From contig NZ_SHKS01000005.1 in NCBI RefSeq assembly GCF_004217285.1, positions 62,001 to 126,000 of the forward strand: a DNA stretch of 64,000 nucleotides. Reading direction: 5' to 3'. Below the pieces are notes generated by a model. That model did not search any database. It worked only from the letters and a program-made list of their open reading frames with translations, and had not been told where the DNA came from. The stretch is from Streptomyces sp. BK239. GTDB lineage: Bacteria > Actinomycetota > Actinomycetes > Streptomycetales > Streptomycetaceae. Position numbers and translations under genes: made by a program. Positions 16,700 to 25,584 of the stretch are shown piece by piece. Position 1 is the first letter of the stretch. Each line of letters begins with the position of its first letter.

Positions 16700-18027
16700 C
16701 ACGCCCCCAGCAGGCTCTGCCCGCACACCCGCACGACCTGCCCGTTGACCGCGCCGGACGCGGGATGGGCGAGCCAGGCGGTGGTCTCGGCGACGTCGAC
16801 CGGCAGCCCGCCCTGGGCGAGGGAGTTCATACGGCGGCCCGCCTCGCGGATGAACAACGGCACCGCGGCGGTCATCTTCGTCTCGATGAAGCCCGGCGCG
16901 ACCGCGTTCACCGTCACCCCGTGCTCGGCGAGGGCGCGCGGCGCGAGGGCGCGGACGAGCCCGGCGACGCCCGCCTTGCTCGCGCCGTAGTTGGTCTGGC
17001 CCGCGTTGCCCGCGAGCCCGGCGATGGACGCGGTGGCCACGATCCGCCCGCCGGGTCTCAACGCGCCCTTGGCGAGCAGCGCGTCGGTGGTCCGCAGCAC
17101 GCTCGCCAGGTTGACGTCGAGCACCGAACTCCAGCGCTCGGCGGGCATGTTGACCAGCCGGCGGTCCCGGGTGACGCCCGCGTTGTGGATCAGCACGTCG
17201 ATCCCGTCGGGGACTTCGGCGGCGATGCGCTCGCCGGCGTCGGCGGCCGTGATGTCGAGGGGGAGCGCGCCCGCGCCGCCGCCGAGGCGGGCGGCGAGGT
17301 CCCGGGCGTCCCGTTCCGCCGCCGGGACGTCCAGGACGACGACCCGTGCGCCGTCCCGGGCGAGCGTCTCGGCGACGGCCGCGCCGATCCCGCGGGCGGC
17401 GCCGGTGACGAGGGCGGTACGGCCGGCGAGCGGGCGGCTCCAGTCGTCCGGGACGGCGACCGCGCCCGCGCCCACGCCGATCACCTGACCGCTGACGTAG
17501 GCCGACCTGGGGGAGAGGAGGAACCTCAGCGTGGACTCGGCGGCGGCCGCGTCGGTGAGCCGGACCAGGTTCACGGTCCTGCCCCGGCCGATCTCCTTGC
17601 CGAGCGAGCGCGTGAAGCCCTCCAGCGCCTGCTGCACGGCGGCCTGGTGGTGCTCCTCGGGGTCGAGGGGCGAGCCCAGCAGCACGATCCGCCCGCTCGC
17701 CGCGACCGACCGCACGACCGGGTGCAGGGCCGCGTGCACCTCGGCGAGCGTGCCGACGTCCCGGACGCCGGTCGCGTCGAGGACGACGGCCGCGAGGGAC
17801 GACGAGCCCGAGGAACCGGACGGCAGCCCCGTCCGGGCCAGTACAGGCGCGAGGTCGAGCGCCGACGCACCGGCGGTGAGGTGGAGCAGGTGTCCGTCCA
17901 GCGAGGGGTGTTCGGCGCTCCAGCGCCTGAGCGCGGCCGGCTGCGGCAGCCCGAGCCGCCGGGTGAGGAAGCGGCCGGGCGCGGTGGCGGTGAGGCTCAG
18001 GTAGCGGTCGGCCACGTACGACTCCAA
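16699..18027 (-). CDS. fabG: High-molecular-weight 3-oxoacyl-ACP/CoA reductase (FabG4-like SDR)
   Basis: A 442-residue short-chain dehydrogenase, nearly twice the usual FabG length. Residues about 1-190 form a degenerate Rossmann domain; residues about 200-442 are the active ketoreductase with TGAARGIGAAVAETL (nucleotide binding), NAG (IHNAGVTRD), the catalytic Ser in ATASIAG, and NYGASKAG with Tyr and Lys. This two-domain form is the FabG4 type of Mycobacterium, which reduces 3-oxoacyl-CoA. It is translationally coupled to maoC and divergent from the thiolase. Confidence 0.9.
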   Translation of the reverse strand: MESYVADRYLSLTATAPGRFLTRRLGLPQPAALRRWSAEHPSLDGHLLHLTAGASALDLAPVLARTGLPSGSSGSSSLAAVVLDATGVRDVGTLAEVHAALHPVVRSVAASGRIVLLGSPLDPEEHHQAAVQQALEGFTRSLGKEIGRGRTVNLVRLTDAAAAESTLRFLLSPRSAYVSGQVIGVGAGAVAVPDDWSRPLAGRTALVTGAARGIGAAVAETLARDGARVVVLDVPAAERDARDLAARLGGGAGALPLDITAADAGERIAAEVPDGIDVLIHNAGVTRDRRLVNMPAERWSSVLDVNLASVLRTTDALLAKGALRPGGRIVATASIAGLAGNAGQTNYGASKAGVAGLVRALAPRALAEHGVTVNAVAPGFIETKMTAAVPLFIREAGRRMNSLAQGGLPVDVAETTAWLAHPASGAVNGQVVRVCGQSLLGA

Positions 18028-18061
18028 GCGATCGCGGGGGCATGACGACAGTGACGCCGGT

Positions 18062-18095
18062 CCTTACTCTGAAGTAAGGTTACCGCCGGTAAGCC
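18062..18095. promoter_or_regulatory. Two overlapping palindromes, likely operator of the divergent fabG/thiolase promoters
   Basis: CCTTACTCTGAAGTAAGG (18062-18079) has perfect 7-bp arms. It is followed at once by GGTTACCGCCGGTAAGCC (18078-18095), whose TTACC/GGTAA arms are perfect. Both sit in the 95-bp gap between divergent genes. TTAC...GTAA palindromes are typical TetR-family operators; which regulator binds is inferred. Confidence 0.65.
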
Positions 18096-18122
18096 TATGT
18101 CACCGTTGAGGAGCAGGTCGAG

Positions 18123-19415
18123 ATGATCCCCGTGAACCGTCCGCCGCGGGCCGTCCGCCGCGTCGCGATCGTCGGCGGCAGCCGGATCCCGTTCGCCCGC
18201 TCCGACGGCCCCTACGCCACCGCCTCCAATCAGGAGATGCTGACGGCGGCGGTGGACGGCCTGGCCAAGCGGTACGGGCTGGACGTGCCCGGCGTCGTGG
18301 GCGAACTGGTCGCCGGCGCCGTCCTCAAGCACAGCCGCGACTTCAACCTGGCCCGCGAGACCGTCCTCGGGTCGAAGCTGGACCCGCGCACCCCGGCGTA
18401 CGACATCCAGCAGGCCTGCGGCACCGGGCTCCAGGCGGTCGTCGCCGCCGCCAACAAGATCGCCCTCGGGCAGACCGAGTCCGCGATCGCGGGCGGCGCC
18501 GACACCGCCAGCGACGCCCCGCTCGGCGTCAACGACCGGCTGCGCCGCATCCTCCTCGAAGCCCGCCGCGCCAAGACCACCGGCGCCCGCCTCAAGGCCC
18601 TCGCCCAGGTGCGCCCCGCCCATCTGATCCCCGACATCCCGCGCAACGCCGAGCCGCGCACCCGGCTGTCCATGGGCGAGCACGCGGCGGTCACCGCCCG
18701 TGCCTGGGGCGTCGGCCGCGCGGCGCAGGACGAGCTGGCCGCGACCAGCCACCGACGGCTGGCGGCCGCCTACGACGACGGCTTCTTCCAGGACCTGGTC
18801 GTCCCCTTCCGGGGCCTCGACCGCGACCAGAACCTGCGCCCCGACTCGACCGTCGAGCGACTGGCCCGCCTGAAACCGGTGTTCGGCCTCGACGCGCCCG
18901 ACCCGACGATGACGGCGGGCAACTCCACCCCGCTCACCGACGGCGCGGCCGTGGTCCTGCTGGCCTCCGAGGAGTGGGCCGACGCGCGCGGCCTGCAGCC
19001 CCTGGCCTACCTGACCGCGTACGAGACGGCCGCGGTGGACTTCGTGCACGGGGACGTCGCCGGCGGCGAGGACGGCCTGCTGATGGCGCCCGCGTACGCG
19101 GTGCCGCGCATGCTGGAGCGGGCCGGCCTCGGCATCGAGGACTTCGACCTGGTCGAGATCCACGAGGCGTTCGCCTCCCAGGTGCTGGCGACGCTGGCGG
19201 CCTGGGAGAAGCGCGGGCTCGCCCCGGTCGACCGGGACCGCCTGAACACGGCCGGCTCCTCCCTCGCCACCGGCCACCCCTTCGCCGCGACGGGCGCCCG
19301 CATCGTGGCCACCCTCGCCAAGCTGCTCGCCGAGCGCGAGGGACCGTCCAGGGGCCTGATCTCGATCTGCGCGGCCGGCGGCCAGGGCGTCACGGCGATC
19401 CTCGAACGCCCGTGA
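18123..19415 (+). CDS. Acetyl-CoA C-acyltransferase (thiolase)
   Basis: A 430-residue thiolase of the FadA/FadI class. The nucleophilic cysteine is in IQQACGTGLQAV (about residue 99), the general-base histidines in EIHEAFASQ (about 344) and TGHPFAATGAR (about 382), and the second catalytic cysteine in CAAGGQG near the C-terminus. It cleaves or forms 3-oxoacyl-CoA in beta-oxidation. GAGGAG lies 9 nt before the ATG. It is divergent from fabG, sharing the palindromic region, and upstream of an acyl-CoA ligase. Confidence 0.92.
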   Translation: MIPVNRPPRAVRRVAIVGGSRIPFARSDGPYATASNQEMLTAAVDGLAKRYGLDVPGVVGELVAGAVLKHSRDFNLARETVLGSKLDPRTPAYDIQQACGTGLQAVVAAANKIALGQTESAIAGGADTASDAPLGVNDRLRRILLEARRAKTTGARLKALAQVRPAHLIPDIPRNAEPRTRLSMGEHAAVTARAWGVGRAAQDELAATSHRRLAAAYDDGFFQDLVVPFRGLDRDQNLRPDSTVERLARLKPVFGLDAPDPTMTAGNSTPLTDGAAVVLLASEEWADARGLQPLAYLTAYETAAVDFVHGDVAGGEDGLLMAPAYAVPRMLERAGLGIEDFDLVEIHEAFASQVLATLAAWEKRGLAPVDRDRLNTAGSSLATGHPFAATGARIVATLAKLLAEREGPSRGLISICAAGGQGVTAILERP

Positions 19416-19619
19416 CCCGTACGGGACCCCGAGGTTGCACAGCCTGACCCCCGGACCACCTCCGAACCCGCACACACCCCCCACGCGAACGTCGTACGAT
19501 CCCCTACCCAACCGGCGGTAACCCGGCACTCGGGGCCAACCGGTGAACGCCTCGACACGCGAGGCACGTACCTCATGCAGCAAGCAGTCATGTGTCGCTG
19601 CACGCCCAGGGAGCCGCCC

Positions 19620-21551
19620 GTGTCCACCCCGTACCCCGAGCCCGCCCCGGACTACGCCGACCCCGACGCTCCCCCCGTGCTGGTGGAGCCGGAGATACGC
19701 CGCCTGGACGGCGCGGTGCGGGAGGCGTCCGTGCCGGCGCTCGCGCGCCCGGTGACCTACGGCTCGCTCGCCGACCTGCCCTTCGAGAACGCGGCCGCCG
19801 CCCCGGACGCGGTGGTCCTCAGCCGCAAGACGGCGGACGGCGAGTGGACGGACGTCACGGCGGAGCAGTTCGCCGCCCAAGTCCACTCCGTCGCCAAGGG
19901 GTTGATCGGCGAGGGCCTGGTGCCCGGCGACCGGATCGCCATCATGGCCCGAACGACCTACGAGTGGACGCTGCTGGACTTCGCCGCCTGGGCGGCCGGA
20001 CTGGTCACCGTGCCCGTCTACCCCACCTCCTCCGTCTTCCAGACCCGCTGGATCCTCCAGGACTCCGGCGCGGTCGCCCTCGTCACCGAGACCATGGGCC
20101 AGGCGGCGGCTGTCGGCCCCGAACGCGACCGGCTGCCCGACCTCCAGCACATCTGGGTGATGGAGAAGGGGCACCTCGACCGGCTGGCGGAGCTCGGCGA
20201 CCAGCACACGGCCGATGCCGAAGTCGACATCCGCAGAGGCATGTTGGTGCCCGACACCCTCGCCACCCTCATCTACACCTCCGGCACCACCGGCCGCCCC
20301 AAGGGCTGCGCGCTGACCCACGGCAACTTCTTCACCGAGGTCGACAACGCGATCGAACTCCTCTACCCCGTCTTCAAGTCGGACACCGAGGACCTCTCCG
20401 TCCTGCTCTTCCTCCCCATGTCCCACGTCTTCGGCCGGATGGTCGCCGTCGCCTGCGTCCGCGCCCGCGTCCGCCTCGGCCACGCCCCCAGCCTCAAAGC
20501 AGACCAACTCCTGCCGGACCTCGCCGCGTTCAGACCCACCTGCCTTCTCGCCATCCCCTACATGCTGGAGAAGATCTTCAACTCCGCCCGCGCGAAAGCC
20601 GAGTCGGGCGGCCGGGTCGGCGCGTTCGACCGCGCCGTCAACACCGCCGTCCGCTACGGCGAGGCCGTCGAGGCCCACAAGACCGGGACCGGCAACGGCC
20701 CCGCCGCCACCGTGCGAGCCGCCCGCACCTTCTACGACCCGCTCGTCTACCGCCGCCTGCGCAACGCCATGGGGGGCCGGGTCCGGCACGCCATCTGCGG
20801 CGGCTCCCCGCTGGGCCGCCGCCTCGCCGCGTTCTACCTGGGCGCGGGCATCGAGATCTACGAGGGCTACGGCCTGACCGAGACCACGGGCGCGACCACC
20901 GTCACCCCACCCCTCAAGCCCCGTCTGGGTACGGTGGGTTGGCCGCTCCCCGGGACGAAGATCCGCATCGCGGCCGACGGTGAGATCCTCGTCGCCGGCG
21001 AGCACGTGCTGCGCGGCTACTGGGACCCGGCCGCCGGCGGAGTCGTCCCCGCCACCCCCGACGGCTGGCTCGCCACCGGCGACATCGGGGAGCTCGACGA
21101 CGAGGGCTATCTGACGATCACCGGCCGCAAGAAGGAGATGATCATCACCGCGGGCGGCAAGAGCGTCGCCCCCGCCCCGCTGGAGAACTGGCTGCGCTCG
21201 CACCCCCTGATCTCCCAGTGCATCGTCCTCGGCGACGCCCGCCCCTACGTCTCCGCGCTGATCACGCTCGACGTGGACGGCCTCACCCACTGGCGCCAGA
21301 TGAACGGCAAGCACCCCGTCCCGCCGGAGCTGCTGATCGGCGACGAGGAACTCAACGGCGTGCTCCAGCGGGCGGTCGACGAGGCCAACAAGCTCGTCTC
21401 CCGCCCGGAGTCGATCCGCCGCTTCGCCGTACTGCCCCGCGACTTCACCGAGGCGGACGGCCACCTCACCCCGTCGATGAAGCTGCGGCGCGAGGCGATC
21501 CTGCGGGACTTCGCGAAGGAGGTGGAGGGGCTCTACCCGGAGGTCACTTGA
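19620..21551 (+). CDS. Long-chain fatty acid--CoA ligase (AMP-forming)
   Basis: A 643-residue ANL-superfamily ligase that activates a fatty acid via acyl-AMP. The P-loop is LIYTSGTTGRPKGCALTHGN (about residues 216-235). EGYGLTETTG is near 418, the hinge region with TGDIGELDDEGYLTITGRKKEMIIT near 487-511, and a C-terminal lysine (MKLRREAIL) is present. GTG at 19620 follows AGGGAG by 6 nt; an ATG at 19575 in the same frame would add 15 residues with an odd Cys/Arg-rich sequence. It follows the thiolase after 204 bp, and its 3' end overlaps the DUF397 gene by 8 bp. Confidence 0.9.
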   Translation: MSTPYPEPAPDYADPDAPPVLVEPEIRRLDGAVREASVPALARPVTYGSLADLPFENAAAAPDAVVLSRKTADGEWTDVTAEQFAAQVHSVAKGLIGEGLVPGDRIAIMARTTYEWTLLDFAAWAAGLVTVPVYPTSSVFQTRWILQDSGAVALVTETMGQAAAVGPERDRLPDLQHIWVMEKGHLDRLAELGDQHTADAEVDIRRGMLVPDTLATLIYTSGTTGRPKGCALTHGNFFTEVDNAIELLYPVFKSDTEDLSVLLFLPMSHVFGRMVAVACVRARVRLGHAPSLKADQLLPDLAAFRPTCLLAIPYMLEKIFNSARAKAESGGRVGAFDRAVNTAVRYGEAVEAHKTGTGNGPAATVRAARTFYDPLVYRRLRNAMGGRVRHAICGGSPLGRRLAAFYLGAGIEIYEGYGLTETTGATTVTPPLKPRLGTVGWPLPGTKIRIAADGEILVAGEHVLRGYWDPAAGGVVPATPDGWLATGDIGELDDEGYLTITGRKKEMIITAGGKSVAPAPLENWLRSHPLISQCIVLGDARPYVSALITLDVDGLTHWRQMNGKHPVPPELLIGDEELNGVLQRAVDEANKLVSRPESIRRFAVLPRDFTEADGHLTPSMKLRREAILRDFAKEVEGLYPEVT

Positions 21552-21723
21552 GAGCGGAGGTGAACGCGGCCCAGGTGGCGGGGGAGAGGTCCAGGACGGG
21601 ACCGGAGGGGTCTTTGGAGTCGCGGATGTGGATGGTGGTGGGGCAGGTGGCTACTTCCACGCAGTCCCCGCCTTCGCCATCGCTGTAGCTGGATTTGAAC
21701 CAGGTGAGGTTCTCGCTGTTCAT
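21544..21723 (-). CDS. DUF397 small protein
   Basis: A 59-residue protein with the full DUF397 signature: WFKSSYSDGEGGDCVEVA at residues 8-25 and IHIRDSKDPSGPVLDLSP at about 33-50. Such proteins are encoded in many copies in Streptomyces, beside XRE regulators, and are thought to modulate the regulator (WhiJ-type systems). The ATG overlaps the stop of the XRE gene (ATGA), so the two are co-translated. Confidence 0.9.
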   Translation of the reverse strand: MNSENLTWFKSSYSDGEGGDCVEVATCPTTIHIRDSKDPSGPVLDLSPATWAAFTSALK

Positions 21724-22583
21724 AGCTCCTCCAGCTTCTTCGCGATCAACGTGCGTGTCTCCCGAGGCGGGAGAGCCATCGCCCGCATGATCCCATAGCG
21801 TTCGGCGATCTTCCTGACCTCCTCCGGGTCAGTGATCAGACGCGGGAACCCCTGGGCCTCCGTGTACGCCACTTGAGGGTGCTTCTTGGGGGTCAGCAGG
21901 TTGAACGCGCTGCCCAGGTTGGGGTGTTCCTCCACTTGGGTCGGCATCACCTGGATCTCGACACTCCGCATGGTGCTGACGGTCAGCAGGCGTTCCAGCT
22001 GAGCCTTGTGGATCTCGCGCCCGCCGATCGGCCGGTCCAGCACGACTTCCTCGATCACGTAGCTCACGACCGGCGCGGGCCAGCGCTCGAAGATCTGCTG
22101 GCGAGTGAGCCGGTCCGCGACGCGCTGCTCGATCGTCGCCTCACTCAACAGTGGTCGCCTCTTCGCGAAGACCGCGTGCGCGTGATCCAGTGTCTGAAGA
22201 AGCCCGTGCACGGCGTGGTTGGCATAGAAGTGCAGCTCGACGGCCTCCGCCTCAAGCGCCGCGTACCCCCGGTACCACTCCGGGTGCCGAGTCCGAACGC
22301 GCCCCATGGCCTCCCGCACCTCGGGAATCGCGTCCTTCAGCATGCCGCCGGCGTCCAGCAGGACGTCGGCCTGCTCCAGCACTTCCGGGCGGATGAGCCG
22401 TACGCCGCGCTCCATCGCGGAGATGGCGTCCGGGCCGTACCCCACCAGTTGCCCGAACTCCTTCTGCGTCAGCCCCTTACGCTCACGGAGCCGTTTCAGC
22501 ATCTTGCCCAACGCTGTGAACAGCCCCGTCGTCCCGTCGGCCTCCGCCGGGGTCTCCGGCCTGCGATCCCGTTCGTCCGTCAT
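21720..22583 (-). CDS. XRE-family regulator with DUF5753 domain (WhiJ-like)
   Basis: A 287-residue regulator. The helix-turn-helix is at residues about 28-80 (LKRLRERKGLTQKEFGQLVGYGPDAISAMERG) and the DUF5753 sensory-like domain occupies about 110-285 (YFANHAVHGLLQTLDHAHAV, QIFERWPAPVVSYVIEE). This is the usual WhiJ/AbaA-family arrangement in Streptomyces development. It is coupled to the DUF397 gene and divergent from a HATPase gene, completing the triad often seen for these paralogues. The DNA target is not known. Confidence 0.92.
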   Translation of the reverse strand: MTDERDRRPETPAEADGTTGLFTALGKMLKRLRERKGLTQKEFGQLVGYGPDAISAMERGVRLIRPEVLEQADVLLDAGGMLKDAIPEVREAMGRVRTRHPEWYRGYAALEAEAVELHFYANHAVHGLLQTLDHAHAVFAKRRPLLSEATIEQRVADRLTRQQIFERWPAPVVSYVIEEVVLDRPIGGREIHKAQLERLLTVSTMRSVEIQVMPTQVEEHPNLGSAFNLLTPKKHPQVAYTEAQGFPRLITDPEEVRKIAERYGIMRAMALPPRETRTLIAKKLEEL

Positions 22584-22717
22584 GGCACTGCACCGCCCTC
22601 ACGTCGCTGATGTCGCTGTCGACAACACGTACGCCTCCTCCAGCGCATCCGTACGGCTACGGAGAGTCGCCAGGTCGCCCCTGGTCAGAGTAGAGACAAC
22701 CGACCACGCTCGGTGAG

Positions 22718-23191
22718 GTGAACTCCGAAAATTCCACCCGGATCCCGACCCCCCTCGGCGAGCTCGCCCTGCGGCTGAGCGCGACGCCCCGGGGCGCACG
22801 CCTGGCGCGGAGGCTGACCGCGCAGCAGCTCGACGCGTGGGGCTACCCGCACGACGGGGAGGTGAGCGACACCGCGCAGCACGTCGTCGCGGAGCTGGCG
22901 GCCAACGCCGTCACCCACGGACGGGTGCCGGGACGGGACTTCGAGCTGCGTCTGCTGCTGCTCCCGGAGGGCCTGTTGCGGATCGAGGTGAGCGACGCGC
23001 GGGGGGACCGGGGGCTGCGGATCGTGACGGAGGCGGACGCGGAGGGCGGGCGGGGGCTGGTCCTCGTCACCGTGCTGGCCACGACGTGGGGCGTCACGGA
23101 GCGGGAGGTGGGCAAGACGGTGTGGGCCGAGCTGGCGCTCAGTCCGCCGCACCGGGAGACGCCGAGGCCGTCCGTCCGCGCTGCTCGATGA
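22718..23191 (+). CDS. HATPase-type ATP-binding protein (RsbW/anti-sigma-like)
   Basis: A 157-residue single-domain GHKL ATPase. The N box is ELAANAVTHG (about residues 55-64), the G1 box EVSDARGD (about 90-97), and the G2 box GGRGLVLV (about 109-116). It lacks receiver and kinase domains, so it resembles anti-sigma or serine kinases of the RsbW group. It is divergent from the XRE/DUF397 pair, as in similar Streptomyces loci. Its 3' end overlaps the LysR gene on the other strand by 53 bp. No good ribosome site is seen before the GTG. Confidence 0.85.
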   Translation: MNSENSTRIPTPLGELALRLSATPRGARLARRLTAQQLDAWGYPHDGEVSDTAQHVVAELAANAVTHGRVPGRDFELRLLLLPEGLLRIEVSDARGDRGLRIVTEADAEGGRGLVLVTVLATTWGVTEREVGKTVWAELALSPPHRETPRPSVRAAR

Positions 23192-24056
23192 CCAGGTCGG
23201 CGAAGGCCCGCGCCGGCGGGCTCAGCGCGTCCCAGCGGCGCACGGCCCAGCCGACGGGGAGGGGCCGCAGCGCGGGGACGGGGATCAGGCGCAGGGCGCC
23301 GTCGGCGGGCTGGGACAGGCCCGGCAGGGCGGGGACGACCGCGCGGCCCACGCCCAGCTCGGCGAGGAGCAGCGCGGTGTCCCAGTCGGCGACGCCGGTG
23401 TCGTAGGAGAAGCGGACGCCGAACCGGGCGCAGGAGGCGTCGAGATGGGCGGCGGAGGCGGAGTTCGGGGGCAGCCGGATGAGCCGTACGTCGCGCAGGT
23501 CGGCGACGTCGACGTGGGGGAGGCCGGCGAGCGGGTCGTCGGCGGGTACGGCGAGCATCCAGGGGAGGTCGACGACCCGCCGCTGCTCGATGCCGCGCAC
23601 CGGAGGGCCGAGGGTGATCCAGGCGAGGTCGAGTGTGCCGTCGGCGAGCGCGTCGAAGGAGCCGCGGCCCGAACTCACCGTGCGGAACTCGAGGTTGACG
23701 CCGGGATGGGCGCGGCGGTACGCGACGAGGGCGTCGGACATGAAGTGCCGTACCGTCGTCGCGCCGGTGGCGACACGGACGTACCCGCTGACGCCGTCGG
23801 ACAGGTCGCGCACCTGCCGCAGGGCCAGGCCGAGCCCGGCGATGCCTTCTGCGGCGGCGGCCTCCAGTATCCGGCCGGCCTGCGTCGGCACGACTCCGCG
23901 CGGCCGGCGCTCCAGCAGGCCTACGCCTGTCTCCCGTTCGAGGCGCTTGACGTGCTGGCTCACGGCCGACTGCGTGCACCCGAGTTCCCGCGCGACCGCG
24001 CTCAGGCTGCCCGCCCGGCACACGGCCACGAACACCCGCAGATCCTCCAGCGTCAT
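23139..24056 (-). CDS. LysR-family transcriptional regulator
   Basis: A 305-residue LysR protein. The winged helix-turn-helix is at residues 1-60 (MTLEDLRVFVAVCRAGSLSA, ELGCTQSAVSQHVKRLE). The effector-binding domain runs to the C-terminus (YVRVATGATTVRHFM, WMLAVPADDPLAGL). The frame is open far upstream, but the ATG at 24056 matches the invariant LysR N-terminus. It is divergent from a DUF6817-like gene, the normal arrangement between a LysR gene and its target. Confidence 0.92.
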   Translation of the reverse strand: MTLEDLRVFVAVCRAGSLSAVARELGCTQSAVSQHVKRLERETGVGLLERRPRGVVPTQAGRILEAAAAEGIAGLGLALRQVRDLSDGVSGYVRVATGATTVRHFMSDALVAYRRAHPGVNLEFRTVSSGRGSFDALADGTLDLAWITLGPPVRGIEQRRVVDLPWMLAVPADDPLAGLPHVDVADLRDVRLIRLPPNSASAAHLDASCARFGVRFSYDTGVADWDTALLLAELGVGRAVVPALPGLSQPADGALRLIPVPALRPLPVGWAVRRWDALSPPARAFADLVIEQRGRTASASPGAAD

Positions 24057-24239
24057 GAGGCCCAAGCTTAGACTTGGGGGTGGCCACAAATTCTTAGGAT
24101 TGACTGAGCAGTTGGGGCCGTACGACGATCTCCCCGGGGCCCTGGGCGGCAACCCGCTCCGCACCCTCGTGGACGTCCGGACGCCAGGGGGTGGGAGCGG
24201 GTGCCGACCCTCGTCGCCCGGAGGAAGGGGGCCGCTGCC

Positions 24240-24791
24240 ATGACGGAAGCCGGGTCTGTGGAGGGAGCCGAGGCACTGTTGCGGGATCTGGGCGCGGGCG
24301 CGCTGGCGCACCCGGGTGGCACACTCCTCGCCCATGTCCGCCGCGTACGCTCCCGGCTCGCCGCGTGGGAGGCGCGCCCGGCGCTTCAGACCGCCGGTCT
24401 CTGCCACGCCTTCTACGGCACCGACGGCTTCCCGGACGGTCTGCTCCCGCTGGAGCGCCGTTCCGAGCTCGCCCGGGTGATCGGGCGGGAGGCGGAGGCG
24501 ATCGTGTACCTGTACGCGAGCTGCGACCGCGGGGCGACGTACCCGGGCCTGGCCGGCCCGGCCCCCTGCTTCCACGACCGTTTCTCCGGCGTCCAGTGGA
24601 CGCCTGCGTCCCGCACCCTGCGCGACTTCGCCGACCTGACTGCCGCCAACGAACTCGACCTCGCCGCGCACGACCCGGAGTTCCGCGACCGGTGGGGCCC
24701 GGACCTGCTGGCGCTGTTCACCCGCCTCCGCCCGCTGCTGAGCCGTGCGGCGTGGGAGGACTGCCGCGAGATCCTGCCGAAGGCTGCGTGA
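24240..24791 (+). CDS. DUF6817-like conserved protein
   Basis: A 183-residue soluble protein resembling the DUF6817 family (HD-like, function unknown): LAHPGGTLLAHVRRVRSRLAAW at about residues 22-43, and LCHAFYGTDGFP at about 55-66, where the conserved His residues could bind metal. I set the start at ATG 24240, 10 nt after GAGGAAGGGG, rather than GTG 24201 in the same frame. It is divergent from the LysR gene, which may control it. No closer function is recognisable. Confidence 0.7.
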   Translation: MTEAGSVEGAEALLRDLGAGALAHPGGTLLAHVRRVRSRLAAWEARPALQTAGLCHAFYGTDGFPDGLLPLERRSELARVIGREAEAIVYLYASCDRGATYPGLAGPAPCFHDRFSGVQWTPASRTLRDFADLTAANELDLAAHDPEFRDRWGPDLLALFTRLRPLLSRAAWEDCREILPKAA

Positions 24792-24805
24792 GCAGGGAGG
24801 TCCCT

Positions 24806-25456
24806 TCAGTCGCCCTGTGGCTTGCGGGCGATCAGGTAGGCCTGCCGGACCTTCTCGCCGAAGGAGGGCTCGGGCTCCCGCACGGTCCACGAAACCATCT
24901 CGAACCCGCCCGCGACGAGCAACCCCGTCATCAGCTCGGGCTCCCGCCGCAGGAAGTCCAGCGCCACGGGGTGCCCCCAGGGCTGGTCGTGGCGCTGGAC
25001 CTCGTCCCCGGCCTGGAAGGCGAGCAGCAGATGCCCGCCGGGGCGCAGGACCCGCAGGAACTCGGCGAAGAGCGCCGGCAGCTCCGGCTCGGGCGTGTGG
25101 ATGGACGAGTACCAGGACACGACCCCGTCGACGGAGCCGTCCTCGTGCGCGAGCTCCGTCATCGACCCGAGCTCGAACGCAATCCCCGGATTCTCCCGCC
25201 GGGCGACTGCGAGCATGCCCTCCGACAGGTCCACCCCGGACACCACCAGTCCGAGCGACCCCAGGTACCGCGTGACCCGCCCCGGCCCACACCCCAGATC
25301 GACCACCACCCCACCCCGCCCGACGATCCCGGCGTACCCCCCGAGCACCGCCCGATCCATGGGGCGAGCCGGCTCCTCGGAGAAGACCTCCGCGTAGTCA
25401 CCGGCGACGGCGTCGTAGAAGGTACGGGTGTCGGAGAGAAAGTCGCGTGCGGCCAT
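24806..25456 (-). CDS. Class I SAM-dependent methyltransferase
   Basis: A 216-residue methyltransferase with a complete Rossmann set: VVVDLGCGPGRVTRYL (motif I, about residues 49-64), VVSGVDLSEGMLAVAR (motif II, about 71-86), DGVVSWYSSIH (motif post-II) and LRVLRPGGHLLLAFQ. The substrate is unknown. The start at 25456 was chosen because it gives the usual short N-terminal region before motif I; further upstream the frame crosses the dispersed repeat. It converges on the DUF6817-like gene with 14 bp between stops. Confidence 0.88.
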   Translation of the reverse strand: MAARDFLSDTRTFYDAVAGDYAEVFSEEPARPMDRAVLGGYAGIVGRGGVVVDLGCGPGRVTRYLGSLGLVVSGVDLSEGMLAVARRENPGIAFELGSMTELAHEDGSVDGVVSWYSSIHTPEPELPALFAEFLRVLRPGGHLLLAFQAGDEVQRHDQPWGHPVALDFLRREPELMTGLLVAGGFEMVSWTVREPEPSFGEKVRQAYLIARKPQGD

Positions 25457-25481
25457 GAGCCGCGAGGCTAGCGGGAGGCCC

Positions 25482-25584
25482 ATCAGCCCGTCCGGCGTTT
25501 GAGGACGAGGCCCGTCCAGGGCCGAAGCGGGGGTCTGGGGGCGGCAGCCCCCGGGGTCGGGACGGGAAGGGGCGGCGGGGGCGA
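25482..25584 (+). repeat. Dispersed intergenic repeat, copy 2
   Basis: This second copy of the element at 13322-13444 has TCAGCCCGTCCGG, GAGGACGAGG, CAGGGCCGA, CTGGGGGCGGCAGCCCCC and GGCGGGGGCGA in the same order and orientation. The gap it sits in (25457-25840) otherwise holds a C/A-rich low-complexity run at 25590-25680, a 10-bp tandem repeat and a terminator, and no gene. Confidence 0.75.

Noticed and set aside
15824-18043. A single 739-residue fusion of MaoC with an upstream part
   Set aside because: The upstream part is a shadow of fabG in another frame; the ATG at 16699 and the TGATG overlap show two separate genes.
23139-25292. A 717-residue LysR fusion
   Set aside because: Only the part from the ATG at 24056 matches LysR; upstream is the reverse of other genes without domain content.
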